Assembly: GCA_033002965.1 (NCBI GenBank) | Contig: JAURVB010012631.1 | Location: 1 to 64,000 of the forward strand | Origin: Piper betle | Lineage: Eukaryota; Streptophyta; Magnoliopsida; Piperales; Piperaceae | Length of the DNA stretch: 64,000 nucleotides | Direction of reading: 5' to 3' | Shown: in pieces, positions 42,558-55,804 of the stretch | How positions within the stretch are numbered: position 1 is the stretch's first letter | How the letters are laid out: each line of letters starts with the position of its first letter | Made by a program: the position numbers and the translations under genes | The notes under the pieces: model-generated | The model's database searches: none | What the model was told of the DNA's origin: nothing | Seen by the model: the letters and a program-made list of their open reading frames with translations, nothing else

Positions 42558-43732
42558 TCAAAATGAGCATCTTGTGGAGATCAACCTGGTAGCTTGCAAG
42601 CTTCTCTTGTTCTTCGTTCCCATGCTTCGAAGCTTTTTAAGAATCTGTCCACCACACATGTAATTGTTAGTTTAACATATATAGTATTGATATTCAATAT
42701 ATGATCAGCTAGTTAATGGGGATATTGATCTTGGTACCCTTGAGCGAGACGAAGGAGTCTTCTTGCTATTTAATTTGGTTGTGACCAACACCTTCGTATT
42801 TGTCCTGTACTTGGGCAATTGGTAGTGTTCAGCCTCCTTCAAGAGTTCATCACAAAGGCTAGTCTTCTCAGATTCGAAGGTCACTCCATGTTGATCATCT
42901 CCGATCTGCAATAGTAACAGATAGACACAAAAAAATTACACAGATTAATGTAAAGTCCAAGGAGAAAGAATACCATGAGCAAGAAATGTGTAGTATATGG
43001 CAAAAATACACATACATGATGAATAGAGGAGGGAGAAGTGTCCTCCTTATCTAAACTAGGTGGTTTATCAATTAGCCTGATCTTCTTCCCAATACCATGC
43101 TCAACCCCCTTCTCCACAAACTTTACTCGAGCTCTTTTGACACCGCCACCAAACTGTGTACAAAATAATATCAAGTATAACTCAAGAACTTGGAAAACAA
43201 GGAAGTATTACTAAAAATAATATATGCAAAGTATATTTCTTATTATTTTTAAACGTATGTGACTATGGGATTGAGTAAGTACGTGATCAGAAGCACACGA
43301 AGGAGCTTCCTTGGGCTTGTCTGCATCAACCTCAATTTTATCTCCAGTGCCACTATCCTATCAAACATTTAGTTAAAGCAAAAATATCAGCATCAGAAAC
43401 CAAATCGCACCTTAAACCAATGACTTGATTAATTAATCGCAATAATGAACAATTAGTCAGGATTCATATGATAGGATTAACAAATATACTTGATCAGAAA
43501 AACCATCTAATATATATGAATAATGATGAATAAGTATTCGTAAAGGTTATACATGAATCTAGAATGAATATATTGTATATAAATTAGTACACACCTTATC
43601 TAGAAGAGGAAATAAACTTCTGGCTACATGAACATGGCGGACTCCTATGACAATGGCACCAATCTTAATAGTTAACTTAACCAACTTCTTTCTTTTATCA
43701 CCGCTCTTTTTCTCAACACCCATGTCCTCCAT
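42558..43732 (-). CDS. Putative five-exon gene, 201-aa basic protein, function unknown
   Basis: Not recognised. Exons on the minus strand: 43595-43732 (46 codons, MEDMGVEKKSGDKRKK...), 43283-43357 (25), 43016-43153 (46, VKRARVKFVEKGVEHGIGKK), 42738-42905 (56) and 42558-42644 (28 plus TGA). Every intron is GT-AG and phase 0, and no internal stop appears. The protein is Lys/Arg-rich with no signal peptide, membrane segment or known motif. An earlier in-frame start is possible. Its 5' side abuts the 86-bp minisatellite and its 3' end faces the PPR pseudogene. Related copies at 54577-55751, 44.4-49.3 kb and 62870-63655 look damaged, so this is the only intact reading frame in the window. Confidence 0.5.
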
Positions 43733-43788
43733 TCGCCTTTTGCATAAAAACCAAGAAAAAATTATAAAAGAACTATAATTGATTTGAT

Positions 43789-44425
43789 CATCAAGAAAAA
43801 AGTACTAACTATCAAGAAAATACTAGCGATTAACCATGCACAGAAAAAAATTTTCATATATCAAGAAAAAAATACTAACTATAAAGAAAATACTTGTGAC
43901 TAACCATGCATGGAAGAATATAATTAATTATAAAAAATGTCCTATATCAAGAAAAAAATACTAACTATCAAGAAAATACTAGTGATTAACCATTCATGGA
44001 TGAAAATAATCAACTATCAAAATTTTCATATTTCAAGAAAAAAATATTAGCTATCAAGAAAATACTAGTGATTAACGATGCATGGATAAATATAATCAAC
44101 TATCAAAAATTTCATATATTAAGAAAAAAATACTAACTATCAAGAAAATATTAGTGACTAACCATTCATTGTGCAATATAATAAACTATAAAAAATTTCA
44201 GGTATCTAGAAAAAAACACTAACTATGAACAAAATACTAGTGATTAACCATGCATGGAAGAATCTAATTAATTATAAATAATTTCATTTATTAATAGAAA
44301 AATACTAACTATAAAGAAAATACTAGTGATTAATCATGCATGGAAGAATATAATCAATTATCAAAAATTTCATATATCAATAAAACAAATACTAACTATG
44401 AAGAAAATACTAGTGATTAACCACA
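43789..44425. repeat. 86-bp minisatellite, about eight units
   Basis: Units begin near 43789, 43860, 43946, 44032, 44118, 44204, 44290 and 44376 on the pattern 'atcaagaaaaaaatactaactatc...gattaaccatgcatggaagaatataatcaactatcaaaaatttcatat'. The spacing of 86 bp is very regular after the first unit. Confidence 0.93.
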
Positions 44426-46401
44426 GAAAAATTACCCAGATTAATGTAAACTCCAAGGAGAAAGAATACCAAGAGTATGAAATGTGTAGTATATGGCAAA
44501 AATACACATACATGATGAGTAGGGCAGGGAGTAGTGTCCTCCTGATCTAAACTTGGCAGTTTCTTAATGAGCTTGATCTTCTTCCCAATACCATGCTCAA
44601 CCCCCTTCTCCACAAAGTTTACTCAAACTGTTTTGATGCCGCCACCACACTGTATACAAAATGATATCAAGTCTAACTCAAGAATTCGTAAAACTAGGAA
44701 ATATTACTAAAAATAACATATGTGACATGTATTTATTATTATTTTCAAACGTATGTGACTATGGGATTGAATAAGTATGTGATCCGGGGCATAGGAAGGA
44801 GCTTCCTTGGGCTTGTCTGCACCATCCTCAATTTTATCTCCGGTGCCACCATCCTATCAAACATTTAGTTAATACAAAAATATCACCATCAGAGACCAAA
44901 TCGCAATGACTTGATAATTATTTAAACTCGGGCCAGGTTGTTACGAATAATATTAATAGATGATGGCATGAAGTAGACATCACTAGATCTATGACCCAAG
45001 GAAAGAAACTTTGAGGTCAGAACTTTCAAAATCACTTTTGAAAAATAATTTGAGTCCATTAAATTAGAATTACACTGAATAATTACAATTTTTTGATGAT
45101 TTGTTAAAACCGGGTAATAAGCATATGCTGCCACAAGAATTAAAGAGAGGCAGTACAACACATCCCAGAGTTTTCTTTTGGTTTTTGTGGTCGCAGGGCA
45201 AGGGTCCTACTTTGGTTTTTGTTTGGGATATCCGGTTTGATTTTCACGCATATCCTAAAAGTTGGGCTTCACCGGGATGTCCCTGTGTCACAAGATCTTA
45301 TGGCAGATGGACTATGCCAGCTCAATTTTCGACCAGGTTGATCAGCCATCTACTTTTCTTTATAATATAAAGTTTAGAGGTTATGTAAGAGACAGCTCTT
45401 GTGCTTGGACTCTCACTACAGTCTATTATCTAGCTTCTATGCCGGGGCTTTGCAGTGGGAAAATGCAGCAGGAGTTAGAAAGGATACAGATTCCATCATT
45501 TTAGAGAAGGGAATTGTTCTTGTGGGGATTATTGGTAGCCATTGCCACACAGTACTTCTTGGCATTAGTGTGTAGCGTTAATTTTACCATGACAATCCAA
45601 CTAAGCTGAATCCGTGTTTGCTACTGTTCTATTGGTTGTGATAATGAACCTGAGTTGTAAAAATAAAATTTGGACACATACATGATGATCATCTCCATGT
45701 TAATCATCTCCAACCTGCAATAGTAATAGATAGACGCAGAAAAATTACTGAGATTAATGTAAACTCCAAGGAGAAAGAACACCACGAGCATGAAATGTGT
45801 ATATTATGGCAAAAATATACATACATGATGAGTAGAGCAGGGAATAGTGTCCTCATGATCTACACTGGGCAGTTTCTCAATGAGCCTGATCTTTTTCCCA
45901 ATACCATATTGAACCCCCTTCTCCACAAACTTAACTTGAACTCTTTTTACACCGCCAGCACACTTGTATACAAAATAATATCAAATATAACTCAAGAACT
46001 TATAAAACTAGGAAATATTACTAAAAATAACATATGCAAAGTATATTTATTATTATTTTTAAATGTATGTGGCCATGGGATTGAGTAAGCACTTGATCAG
46101 GAGCACAGAAGGAGCTTCCTCTGGTTTGTCAACATCAACCTCAATTTCCTCTCTGGTGCCACCATCATATCAAACATTTAGTTCAAACAAAAATATCAGC
46201 ATCAGAGACCAAATCACAACTTAAACCAATGACTTGATATGTATTCGCAGTAATGAACAATTAGTCACGATTCATATGACAGGATTAACAAATATAGTTG
46301 ATCAGAAGAACAATCTGATATATATGAATAATGATGAACAGTTGTTGGAAAAGGTTATGCAAGAATCAAGTATGAATTTATTGTATATAAATTAGTACAC
46401 A
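44426..46401 (-). pseudogene. Unit B: scrambled partial copies of the five-exon gene around a PPR fragment
   Basis: Exon-3-like sequence at about 44519-44655 and exon-2-like at 44780-44860 are followed (plus strand) by the PPR fragment at 45235-45530. Then exon-3-like at about 45826-45966 and exon-2-like at 46093-46165 appear again. Exons 4 and 5 are missing or reduced. Frames are broken (for example 'tactcaaactg' in place of the conserved 'tactcgagctc'). Confidence 0.7.
45235..45530 (+). pseudogene. PPR fragment in unit B
   Basis: Begins at 'cgcatatcctaaaagttggg' (HILKVGLH), lacks the N-terminus, and keeps MDYASSIFDQVDQPSTF and the E-domain end. It also lacks the 'acaccgacgac' codons present in A1 and A2. 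The C-terminal end diverges after 'attttagagaagggaatt'. Confidence 0.8.
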
Positions 46402-46406
46402 CATGA

Positions 46407-47584
46407 TGTAACACCTCAAATCCGGTTCACGCTCGTGAACCGAACCCGCATGTTATAGGCCCCGGTTAGGTCAGTTAACCCAAACCTAACTCATACGGAT
46501 CTAATCTCGGCGTCTTAAAATGAAGATACAACTCGCAATGCATGGATGAATGCACAAATCCTAACATGGTACTACATGAATAACATGCAAATCAAAGTAC
46601 ACGCCAAGACAATCCCGATAAAAATTAATAAAAATTTTGAAATATAACCGACAGAGTTTCCCCTAAAAATACAATTAGGGACCACCCTGTCAAATATACA
46701 TATGCAAATATATATATAACCATATATCAAACAATTGCATTCATACAAAATACAAAATCTAACATGCTGTAACTCATTTTGAACTTGGGTCTCAACCCAC
46801 CACGCTTCCATTGCGCAATCTATTCGTGTTCACATCATCTCATCATCTCTTAGCACTTAATTACATCCTATCATCATATCTTAATCATTTAATCAACATC
46901 ATATCATGTCTTAGCATTTCACGTCATTCTCAAAATAATAACATCATAACAAAAACATTAATTACTCTATCGACTGACATGTGTGCAAACGACATCATTG
47001 CTCCTCCGTCCAAGCTGGCTCCTCCAACTCGTGATTATTACCTACATATAGTATAAAAACACGTCAGTAACAAGTGTTACTGGTCCGAAAAATAAAATAA
47101 CTATAACAAGCTGGCAATGAGAGCAAACTCTCATATGATAGAAAATATTGTAGACTCCACGTGAACACTCTGAAGGGCACTACTGAGGAGCCACTGGGCT
47201 GTAGACCCAGTAGCATCCCGAACTTACTGATCTGCTACTGCTGATGCCGCTTTCGGCATTTTCTTACTTCATTTTCTGGTCTCAAATCCTAAGCCCTCTC
47301 CTTACCTCCATATTTCTCCTGGCCTTGAGCACGAAGGCCGAGTACTCTCAGGCAATCACCTATAGTGCCCTTTGAACCACAAGTTTGGACATGCGCTATA
47401 CTAAACAATACTCGTAAACCACCATGTTCTCCGGGTGTGAGGAACTCAAACGCGGAGTTGTCAGGATCCCTCGGGAATGGAACAGTCTGCTGGCACTAAT
47501 CCAGTGCCCGCTTTGACTGTCACGGCATCCGCTCATGGTACGTGCAGTCGGTTTCTCCATCTCTCGTCTCACTAAAAATGCAAA

Positions 47585-47623
<39 letters not shown>

Positions 47624-49128
47624 CTGGGTAGGGATTTCTATAATAGGCCCGAAGGCAACTTCTTGTGGATCTTGTTTTCAAAATCATCCTCGGGGGATCT
47701 CATCCTCGAGGGGTTATTAATCCGGAAATCTGTTCGGCTAGATAGCCCGAGTTAAGTGGGATCTAATAAAACGCCACTTAACCCGCCCTGCAGGCATTAA
47801 ATCAAACATACAATAGAAGAGAGTGAAAACAGAGTCGAGTTGTAAACGGACCTGATAGAAGCTCCAAGCGTGTCATCGCGCCTAGGCGGCGAGCTCCTAC
47901 TTTGTACCTACACATCAAAACTAAATACTAATGCCCGCTAATTAAATGATGCATCAAACTCAATGTCATTAGCAATCGGCGACGACTAGGGTTTCGTCGC
48001 GCGTCTCGGAGCTCGAATTCGGCGCTCATCAGCATCCGAAGTTCGATCGGGATTGACTGGATGAGCTCCGCGGAAGATCCGGCAAACTGCAGTGAATCCA
48101 GTTTTCCGGCAAGTTCTAGCGGTTTTCCGGCGGCTTTAGTGGTTTTCCGGCACCTCTCCGGCGATTTTCCGGCAACAGTCCCCGGCGGCGTCTACTAGCC
48201 GGAAAGTGGTTGTGTTGGGTACCATTGGAACCGGCTTGGCATGCCCGACGCATCTATGATGTCAACATGGCCAACGGAGGTGGCGGCTCACCGGAAAATG
48301 CCTAAAACTGAGTGGTGGCGATGGGAGAAGAATCCGGCTGGTCTGGGCGGCGATGGGCTCCGATCTGGTTGAGGAAGGTCGCTAGAGGGTCGAAGGTGTC
48401 GAGGCTACCACTCAATCGTGACGGCGATGGTCGCCGGCGACGTGATCGACAACGGGAGCGCAACGTGGGTGCGGCACTAGGCATGGCAATCTGGTGTCGT
48501 GGAGGCCGGACGATGGCCGGCGGCGCTCGGGGCGGCATGGCACCGCCACGGCGGAGCATGGTAACGACGACCGGCAATAGGCCGGCGTTGACAGCGGTGG
48601 CAGCGACGCTGCATAAGGGCAGCGTCAGGGCAAGGGTTTGGGGAAGAAAACGTTGGGAGGGAAGAAAAGGGCAGGTGGCAAACTTGTAAATATTACTTGA
48701 CTCGTGTCGGGCTCGAGTTAAGAACAATAACTAAGTCGTATTAAATCCTAAAAAAATCGGAAAAAATCCCATAAAATCAAACAAAAGCCAAAACATCATA
48801 ATAATATGCTCTAGGACTATCAACCCACCCAAACTGTCCGTAATGCATCCTAACGCGGTAACGGCCTAAAACTAATTCTACGATCCACTATATATAAAAG
48901 GAAAAAATAACTGGCATACTCTCAAATATTCTGATAACTCATTTTGTTCTGCTGTGTTTATGACTTTATCGTCATATACTTGGGTACGCATGCCCCTCAT
49001 AGCTCATACACGCGACTAGCGTCGGCTCAGTACACATATTCTAAAACTAACTCGAATCGGAAATAACGGTCGAACCGACTGGTTCTAAATATAAAACCCT
49101 AACTCGAATCGTGGGTTTTAGACCTGAT
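46407..49128 (+). mobile_element. Complete solo LTR, TGTAACACC family, 2.7 kb, 5-bp target duplication
   Basis: Starts TGTAACACCTCAAATCCGGT and is flanked by catga at 46402-46406 and 49129-49133. The host sequence resumes with the exon-1 region of the five-exon gene ('gaacatggcggcttcctatgacaatggc'), which confirms both borders against units A1 and A2. It contains a TATA-like 'tatagtataaaaacacgtca' (near 47046), an (AT)n tract (47586-47622) and a GC-rich end (47990-48690). The size and TGTAACACC start resemble Tekay/Del-type Gypsy LTRs; that placement is from memory. The right end reads CTGAT before the duplication rather than CA, so it may be off by two bases. GC-rich ORFs at 48302-48727 are shadows. 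Confidence 0.85.
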
Positions 49129-49133
49129 CATGA

Positions 49134-49495
49134 ATAGAAAATAAAGTTCGGGCTGAAGGAACATGGCGGCTTCCTATGACAATGGCGCCGATCCTAATAG
49201 TGAACTTCACCAACTTCTTTTTTCATCACCGCTCTCTTTTTCAACACCGAGGTACTCTATTAGCGTTTTTCATGAAAACCCAGAAATAAAATTATAAAAG
49301 AACTTGGTAAATATTTATCAAGAAAAAAATACGAGTGATTAACCATGCATGGAAGAATATAATCAACTATCAAAATTTGTTAATGTTGGAAACAAAATTT
49401 GAGACTCACTTCAATGGCTTCTTCAATATCTGGTTAACCGCTAATTTGGGATGAGTTAATACCACCTTCCTCGGTATACTACGCCCGTCTATTAT

Positions 49496-49546
<51 letters not shown>
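49134..49546. other. Remainder of unit B and (AT)n tract before A2
   Basis: 49140-49265 is a broken exon-1 copy of the five-exon gene (minus strand). 49318-49378 holds one unit of the 86-bp repeat with an internal deletion. 49492-49546 is a TA microsatellite that directly precedes A2. Confidence 0.75.
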
Positions 49547-50499
49547 GCTAGCACTTACCAAATTTCTCCAATAATTATATATAATATGGTTAACAAATAT
49601 ACTTCATGATCCCTAATAATTAAGAATTTAAGATATAGAAGTTAATTAAGGAAATTTGTTAAAAAAAACCCAACTACAAGTTGAGACGACCAGAAAATAT
49701 TATAATCATAGCATGGGCCCACAAAAACTCTGAGCAAAATTAAAGTATACATTGTCAAATTACAATGTTCATGATTTTGTACTAGGAAGGACTTTGCATG
49801 TGCAAAGATAAGCTGCATGCAATGGGAAACTTCAAATTTTTGAAAAAACTTCGCAAATTCAAAAAAAAAAAAAGGTTTGACAAGTTTTAAGAAATGAATT
49901 GTATAGAATTAGAATATTAAGAACTATAACTAATATTGGTTGATGACTGAGAATTTATTTTTTAACAAAAATTTGGAACTTGTAAAATGAACTGCGTAAT
50001 TCTTCATAATTATTTTTTCTTTCTCAGAAATAAACAAATGGCATATTCACTAAACAAATTGCTCGTATAAATATTTATAAGAGAGAATTTTGAGTTCTTG
50101 TCGCCCAACTTTTTACATGGAAGGACTTAATTCTTTGAGTAGGAGATCACATGAAATACATAATATTTGGCAACACAGAATATACGGAAAACAGAAAGTT
50201 AAAAGATTAAACTCTTTAGAGAACAATAAAAGGCAAAAACTACTGCTAATTAAAATTTGTAACATACCTAATTTCTTCGAGCAGTTTAGGCAGTGAAGAT
50301 TTGTCAGAGGGGAAGAACGAAGGCAGAAGGTGTAATAATGCATATTACGTACGATGGGATAGCTGGGTGAGGATATATAAATCATGAGGCGGCAACATGT
50401 AATAAAAAGTTGAGTTAAAATTAAAAAGGCAAGCGTATATGGTAATTTCCTAATTAAGAACACCAGGGTAGTTTCTGAATTCAAATAAATAATATAGCA

Positions 50500-53080
50500 A
50501 GGAAGTTGTTGTGTGATATCCCGAATCCGGTTCGCTCGCAAACTGAACCGAAACTTCACGGGTTCCGAGTGGATCTACTCTAGGCGTCTTAGGATGGAAA
50601 ATATCAATCACTATGCATGGATGATTATAAGAAAGTCAAACATATCACTATATTGATGACATGACAACCAGTTTGTACTAAAAATAATGATAATAAAATC
50701 AATAAATTTTTTTGAATTAAAACGAACAAAATCTCCCCTGAAAGTATAACTAAGGGCCACCCTGTCAAATCAACACGTATAAATAAATAAATCCATATAT
50801 ATTCATTGCCCCATATTTTTCAAATAAATATTTAATTTGGTAACATCAAAATATTCTACGATTTGGGTTTCGACCTACCTATTCATTCTATTCACATTTC
50901 TACCTTTATCATTCATTTTGCACACTAATATATATTTCAGATCATGTTATCACTATCCATTTCTATATACCAAAATCTTCATCATAAGTATTTCATTTTC
51001 ATAATAACATAACAAAACAATCAAAACAACCAAAACAAACATTTGGTCAGTGAGCGTGCGTGTGTGTGGGCAAGGTAGGTCGATGTTCCTCCGTCCAAGC
51101 CGACGTTTCAGTATTTAATCCCCACCTACATATATATAAAAGAAACGTCAGTAACGAGTATTATTGGTCAAAATATATAATTACATAGTAAACTAGCAAA
51201 TGAGAGATGACTCTTATTTTAAATAAAAACATTTATATACTTCTCGTAAACACTCCTAAAGGCATCTACCTTGGAGCCACCAGGCTATAGACCTAATAGC
51301 ATCCCGAATTAACGGGTCTGATGATTATCTTGGCATTTTCTCATTTTCCTGGTCCCTCGAGACTATTAGTATATCCTTAGCCCTCATCTTTCCTCCATAA
51401 TTCTCCTCGCCTTGAGCATGAAAGCCGAGTACTCTCAGGCAGTCCGGACATGCGTTGTACAAAACAACACATATAAACGCCTACGTTTCTTCGGCAGTGA
51501 GGAACTCAAAATGAGAGTTGTCAGGATCCCTCAAGATTGGAATAGCTCTCTCACTAATCTAGAGCCTGCTTTGACTGGCACGTGCACCTGCTCATGGTAC
51601 GTGCAAGTTGATTTTTCCTATCTCTCGTCTCACTGAAAACTCGATAAAACTATATATAAGTCTGGGAAGGGATTTATATAATATTCTCAAAGGAAAATTG
51701 CGGTAGATCTTATTTTTGAAATCAAACTTGATAGATCTCATCCCCGATGGTTATTAATCCATAAAATCAATTGATTAAATGACCCACGTTAAGTGGGATA
51801 ACTTAACCAATCCTGCAAGTGATAAAACAAACATATAATGGAATAGAGCATAAAACAAGGAACAAGTCCTAAACAGACCTAGGAGCTTCAAACGTGTCCT
51901 AGCGACCTAGGCAGCGAGCTCTTACTATGTACCTATAGATCAAATTTAGAAACTAACGCCCACTTATTGAATGATGCATCAAACTCATTGTGAACATCAC
52001 AATCACAATACAATCATCATCCATCAAATAATCAACAATCCTTGTCATAATAAAAATATCCCCAACTCATCCCATTCACACCGATTTTATTATATTTTTC
52101 TAAGTTGTGTTGCAATCAATTAGCACACTCAGATTTAATTTACCTAGTTAGATCAATTAGCGTTCATTCAATATCAATCAAATCATACAAATCATCACTT
52201 CATTCACAATTAGGTATTCATCACAACAAATAATCAATCCTAACATATCATGCTAACTATCATCAATTTTAAATAATTAAATCAAAGGTAGTTATACCTC
52301 GCGTCGTCAGTGAAGATGATCAACAACAATCGATGATTGGTTAGGGTTTGGTCGCATGTCTCATGACCTCGACTTCGGCCCTCGGCGGCATCATAAAGTT
52401 CAATCGGGTTCTACTGGATGAGTTCGGTAGAAGATTCAGCTAATTACAGTAAATCCGGTTTTCTGGCAGTTTTTGGCGGTTTCCGGGTAGCTTTCCAATG
52501 GTTTGCTGGCAAATGTTACCGGTGGTGGCTAACCGGTGGGATGGTGGTAATATGCGGTACCCTTGGCACCAGCTCGGTGAGCCCGACAAGTCTATGATGT
52601 GAACGAGGTCGGTGGAGGCGGCGGCTCGTCGAAAAATGGAAAAACAAGGGCGGTCAGTAATGGGGTGAAGAGATCCAGCCAGGATGGGCAACAATGGGCT
52701 CTACTCTGGTCGGGGAAGGTCGTGGAAGGGTTGGTGACGTCTAGGCTGCGACTGGATGGCAGCGACGACGGTCACCGGCAGCTGGATCGGCGACATGCAA
52801 TGGTGCCCTAGCTAGGCTTGCCCAAGTGGCGGCCTTATGCGTGTCTAGGCAGCGGTACACGGTGGTGGAGGGACAGCAAGATCGTCGGAACGGAGACAGT
52901 GGCATGGCGGCTGCAGGAGCTGTGCGGACTGTGGCAGAATGGCGTAGGGACGGGCGGTGCTAGGGCACGGCTATTCAGCATCGTGTAGATTGGGCAGTGG
53001 GCGGAGGTGCTCAGGGTGGCACGATGACAGCACAGCGGGGCTCAGCAGCGACAATCGGCAGTGGTGAAGTGGCCAACAAA
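50500..53080 (+). repeat. TGTAACACC-family LTR in unit A2
   Basis: Orthologous to 38350-41030 but with a single LTR start ('gtgtgatatcccgaatccgg', 50510). TATA-like 'tatatataaaagaaacgtca' near 51133. Short ORFs at 51412-51636 and 52440-52811 belong to the repeat. Confidence 0.7.
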
Positions 53081-53917
53081 TTAGAATTATGCCGAATAAT
53101 TACAATTTTTTGCTGATTTGTTAAAACAAGGTGTAACACCATCATCAATTATACTGTCTTAGGTTTATTTTTCTTCATAAAAGCTATGGCCTATGGCCAC
53201 ATATGGATATAAAGTGCTCTCCTCGAAGCCATTAAGGGAAAAATTTCACTTACATAATGTATTAGTTGATTGGAGTAATAATGTTCCTCACAATGGAGCA
53301 CAGCTCATTTGCTCCCCAAAAAGGTTATATGGAAAAATTTACAATATCGTATTTGCTATAATAGATTTGTAACTAGTATGGGGTGTATTTGTTTCAAGTG
53401 AATTTTAAAATTATAAAAAATATATTTATTATACATTAAAAGTTATATTTTATTTACTATCCAATAAAATATTGTAGTTGTGAACCAAAAACTGAGTTTT
53501 TAAAAAGTTTCTGATTAAAAATCGGCTACCGACTAATACCTCTCACCCTCGCACTCTGTCACTGTCCACCAGATCCATCTACTTTTGCCTCCCATCAAAT
53601 TTCCTCCAAGAACAAAATGTTCAATTCTCTAGTAGTTATTTTAGGTTGAAGAATACCATTTTGTTGTAGAAAGACAAAATTTTTCGACTGGGCATTTTTC
53701 CTACAAAATCAATGATTCTGAGGTAATGATTCACAATGGAAGAAGCTTTTGCAAGATCCTGTTCCTGGGTTATGTCTAAAAGTATGCTCCTGATTGGTTT
53801 TTGATTGTCTGAAATATACAAATTTCAAGCTTGTCTTTTCTTTTTTTGGAGACAGGTTCGTATTTGTTTTTCATTTGAGCCAAGTTAATGAATTGATCCG
53901 AATGATGGTAAAACAAT

Positions 53918-54378
53918 GTGATGATGATCAAATCAATTATAGTTCAACAGTCCCATTCCCTTCCGACGTTTGAGTTTCCAGCATCCAATTCAAGAGTGAG
54001 GTTGGGGGAACACGAAGGCCTTTCCCTGCAAAAATGCAAGAACTTGGTGGAGTTCAAGCAGGCTCATGCACATATCCTAAAAGTTGGGCTTCACCAGGAT
54101 GTACTTGTATCACAAGATCTTGTGGCAGCATGTGCTCTTTCACAGTGGGGGCAGATGGACTATGCCAGCTCAATTTTCGACCAGGTTGATGAGCCATCTA
54201 CTTTTCTCTATAATATCATGTCTAGAGGTTATGTAAGAGACAGCTCTTGCACTTGGACTCTCACAACACCGACGACTACAGTCTATTATCTAGCATGTAT
54301 GCAGGGGCTTTGCAGTGGCAAAATGCAGCAAGAGTTAGAAAGGATACAGATTCCATCATTTTAGAGAAGGAATATTGA
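53918..54378 (+). pseudogene. Collapsed PPR gene, copy in A2
   Basis: Same structure as in A1 but without the +1 shift, so the N-terminal part is open for 148 codons. The E-domain end is still out of frame after RGYVRDSS. About a hundred residues of PPR sequence cannot replace a full array. Confidence 0.85.
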
Positions 54379-54576
54379 ATGAATTCATCTTAATCATCTT
54401 GTACAATTGAATGGAATATTGAATGAATTCCTCCTATTTTATTAATTAGAAATTAAATTACAAAAGACAGGAGGGACATTTGGCATTGCCTTGTAAAATA
54501 AAAAATTGCCAATATTTGAATACAGTAAAGAATACATATAACATCTATGGTCAATTCATTCGTAGCTTGCAATATT

Positions 54577-55751
54577 TCAAAATGAGCATCTTGTGGAGAT
54601 CAACCTGGTAGCTCGCAAGCTTCTCTTGTTCTTCGTTCCCATGCTTCGAAGCTTTTTAAGAATCTGTCCACCACACATGTAATTGTTAGTTTAACATATA
54701 TAGTATTGATATTCAATATATGATCAGCTAGTTAATGGGGATATTGATCTTGGTACCCTTGAGCGAGACGAAGGAGTCTTCTTGCTATTTAATTTGGTTG
54801 TGACCAACACCTTCGTATTTGTCCTGTACTTGGGCAACTGGTAGTGTTCAGCCTCCTTCAAGAGTTCATTACATAAGGCTAGTCTTCTTAGATTCGAAGG
54901 TCACTCCATGTTGATCATCTCCGATCTGCAATAGTAACAGATAGACACAAAAAAATTACACAGATTAATGTAAAGTCCAAGAAGAAAGAATACCATGAGC
55001 AAGAAATGTGTAGTATATGGCGAAAATACACATACATGATGAATAGAGGAGGGAGAAGTGTCTGCCTTATCCAAACTAGGTGGTTTATCAATTAGCCTGA
55101 TCTTCTTCCGAATACCATGCTGAACCCCCTTCTCCACAAACTTTACTCGAGCTCTTTTGACACTGCCACCAAACTGTGTACAAAATAATATCAAGTATAA
55201 CTCAAGAACTTGGAAAACAAGGAAGTATTACCTAAAATAATATATGCAAAGTATATTTCTTATTATTTTTAAACGTATGTGACTATGGGATTGAGTAAGT
55301 ACATGATCTGAAGCACACGAAGGAGCTTCCTTGGGCTTGTCTGCATCAACCTCAATTTTATCTCTAGTGTCACTATCCTATCAAACATTTAGTTAAAGCA
55401 AAAATATCAGCATCAGAAACCAAATCGCACCTTAAACCAATGACTTGATAATTAATCGCAATAATGAACAATTAGTCAGGATTCATACAATAGGATTAAC
55501 AAATATACTTGATCAGAAAAACCATCTAATATATATGAATATTGATGAATAAGTATTCGTAAAGGTTATACATGAATCTAGAATGAATATATTGTATATA
55601 AATTAGTACACACCTTATCTAGAAGAGGAAATAAACTTTTGGCAACATGAACATGGCGAACTGCTATGACAATGGCGCCAATCTTAATAGTTAACTTAAC
55701 CAACTTCTTTCTTTTATCACCGCTCTTTTTCTCAACACCCATGTCCTCCAT
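54577..55751 (-). pseudogene. Five-exon gene, A2 copy, frame-shifted in exon 4
   Basis: Exons 55614-55751, 55303-55377 and 55036-55173 keep frame and splice sites. In exon 4 (from 54925) an extra base turns the codons after SL into ATG-TAA, a stop near 54868, where A1 reads CDELL. The last exon is otherwise conserved down to its TGA at 54577. Confidence 0.75.
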
Positions 55752-55804
55752 TCGCCTTTTGCATAAAAACCAAGAAAAAATTATAGAAGAACTTGGTGAA
55801 TATA

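Larger units (their letters stand above)
37424..44425. repeat. Large duplication, unit A1 (partner A2 at 49547-56437)
   Basis: Starts 'gctagcacttaccaaatttctcca' directly after an (AT)n tract and ends inside the 86-bp minisatellite. Collinear with A2 over about 7 kb, including an LTR copy, the collapsed PPR gene and the five-exon gene. It differs by a second copy of about 100 bp near 38350-38540, a frame shift in the PPR copy and many point changes. Confidence 0.93.

Noticed and set aside
43789..44425. CRISPR-like regular repeat array
   Set aside because: Plant context, head-to-tail 86-bp units with no unique spacers; a minisatellite.
48302..48727. 141-codon minus-strand and 125-codon plus-strand frames
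   Set aside because: They lie in the GC-rich end of the solo LTR, and related LTR copies do not keep them open.
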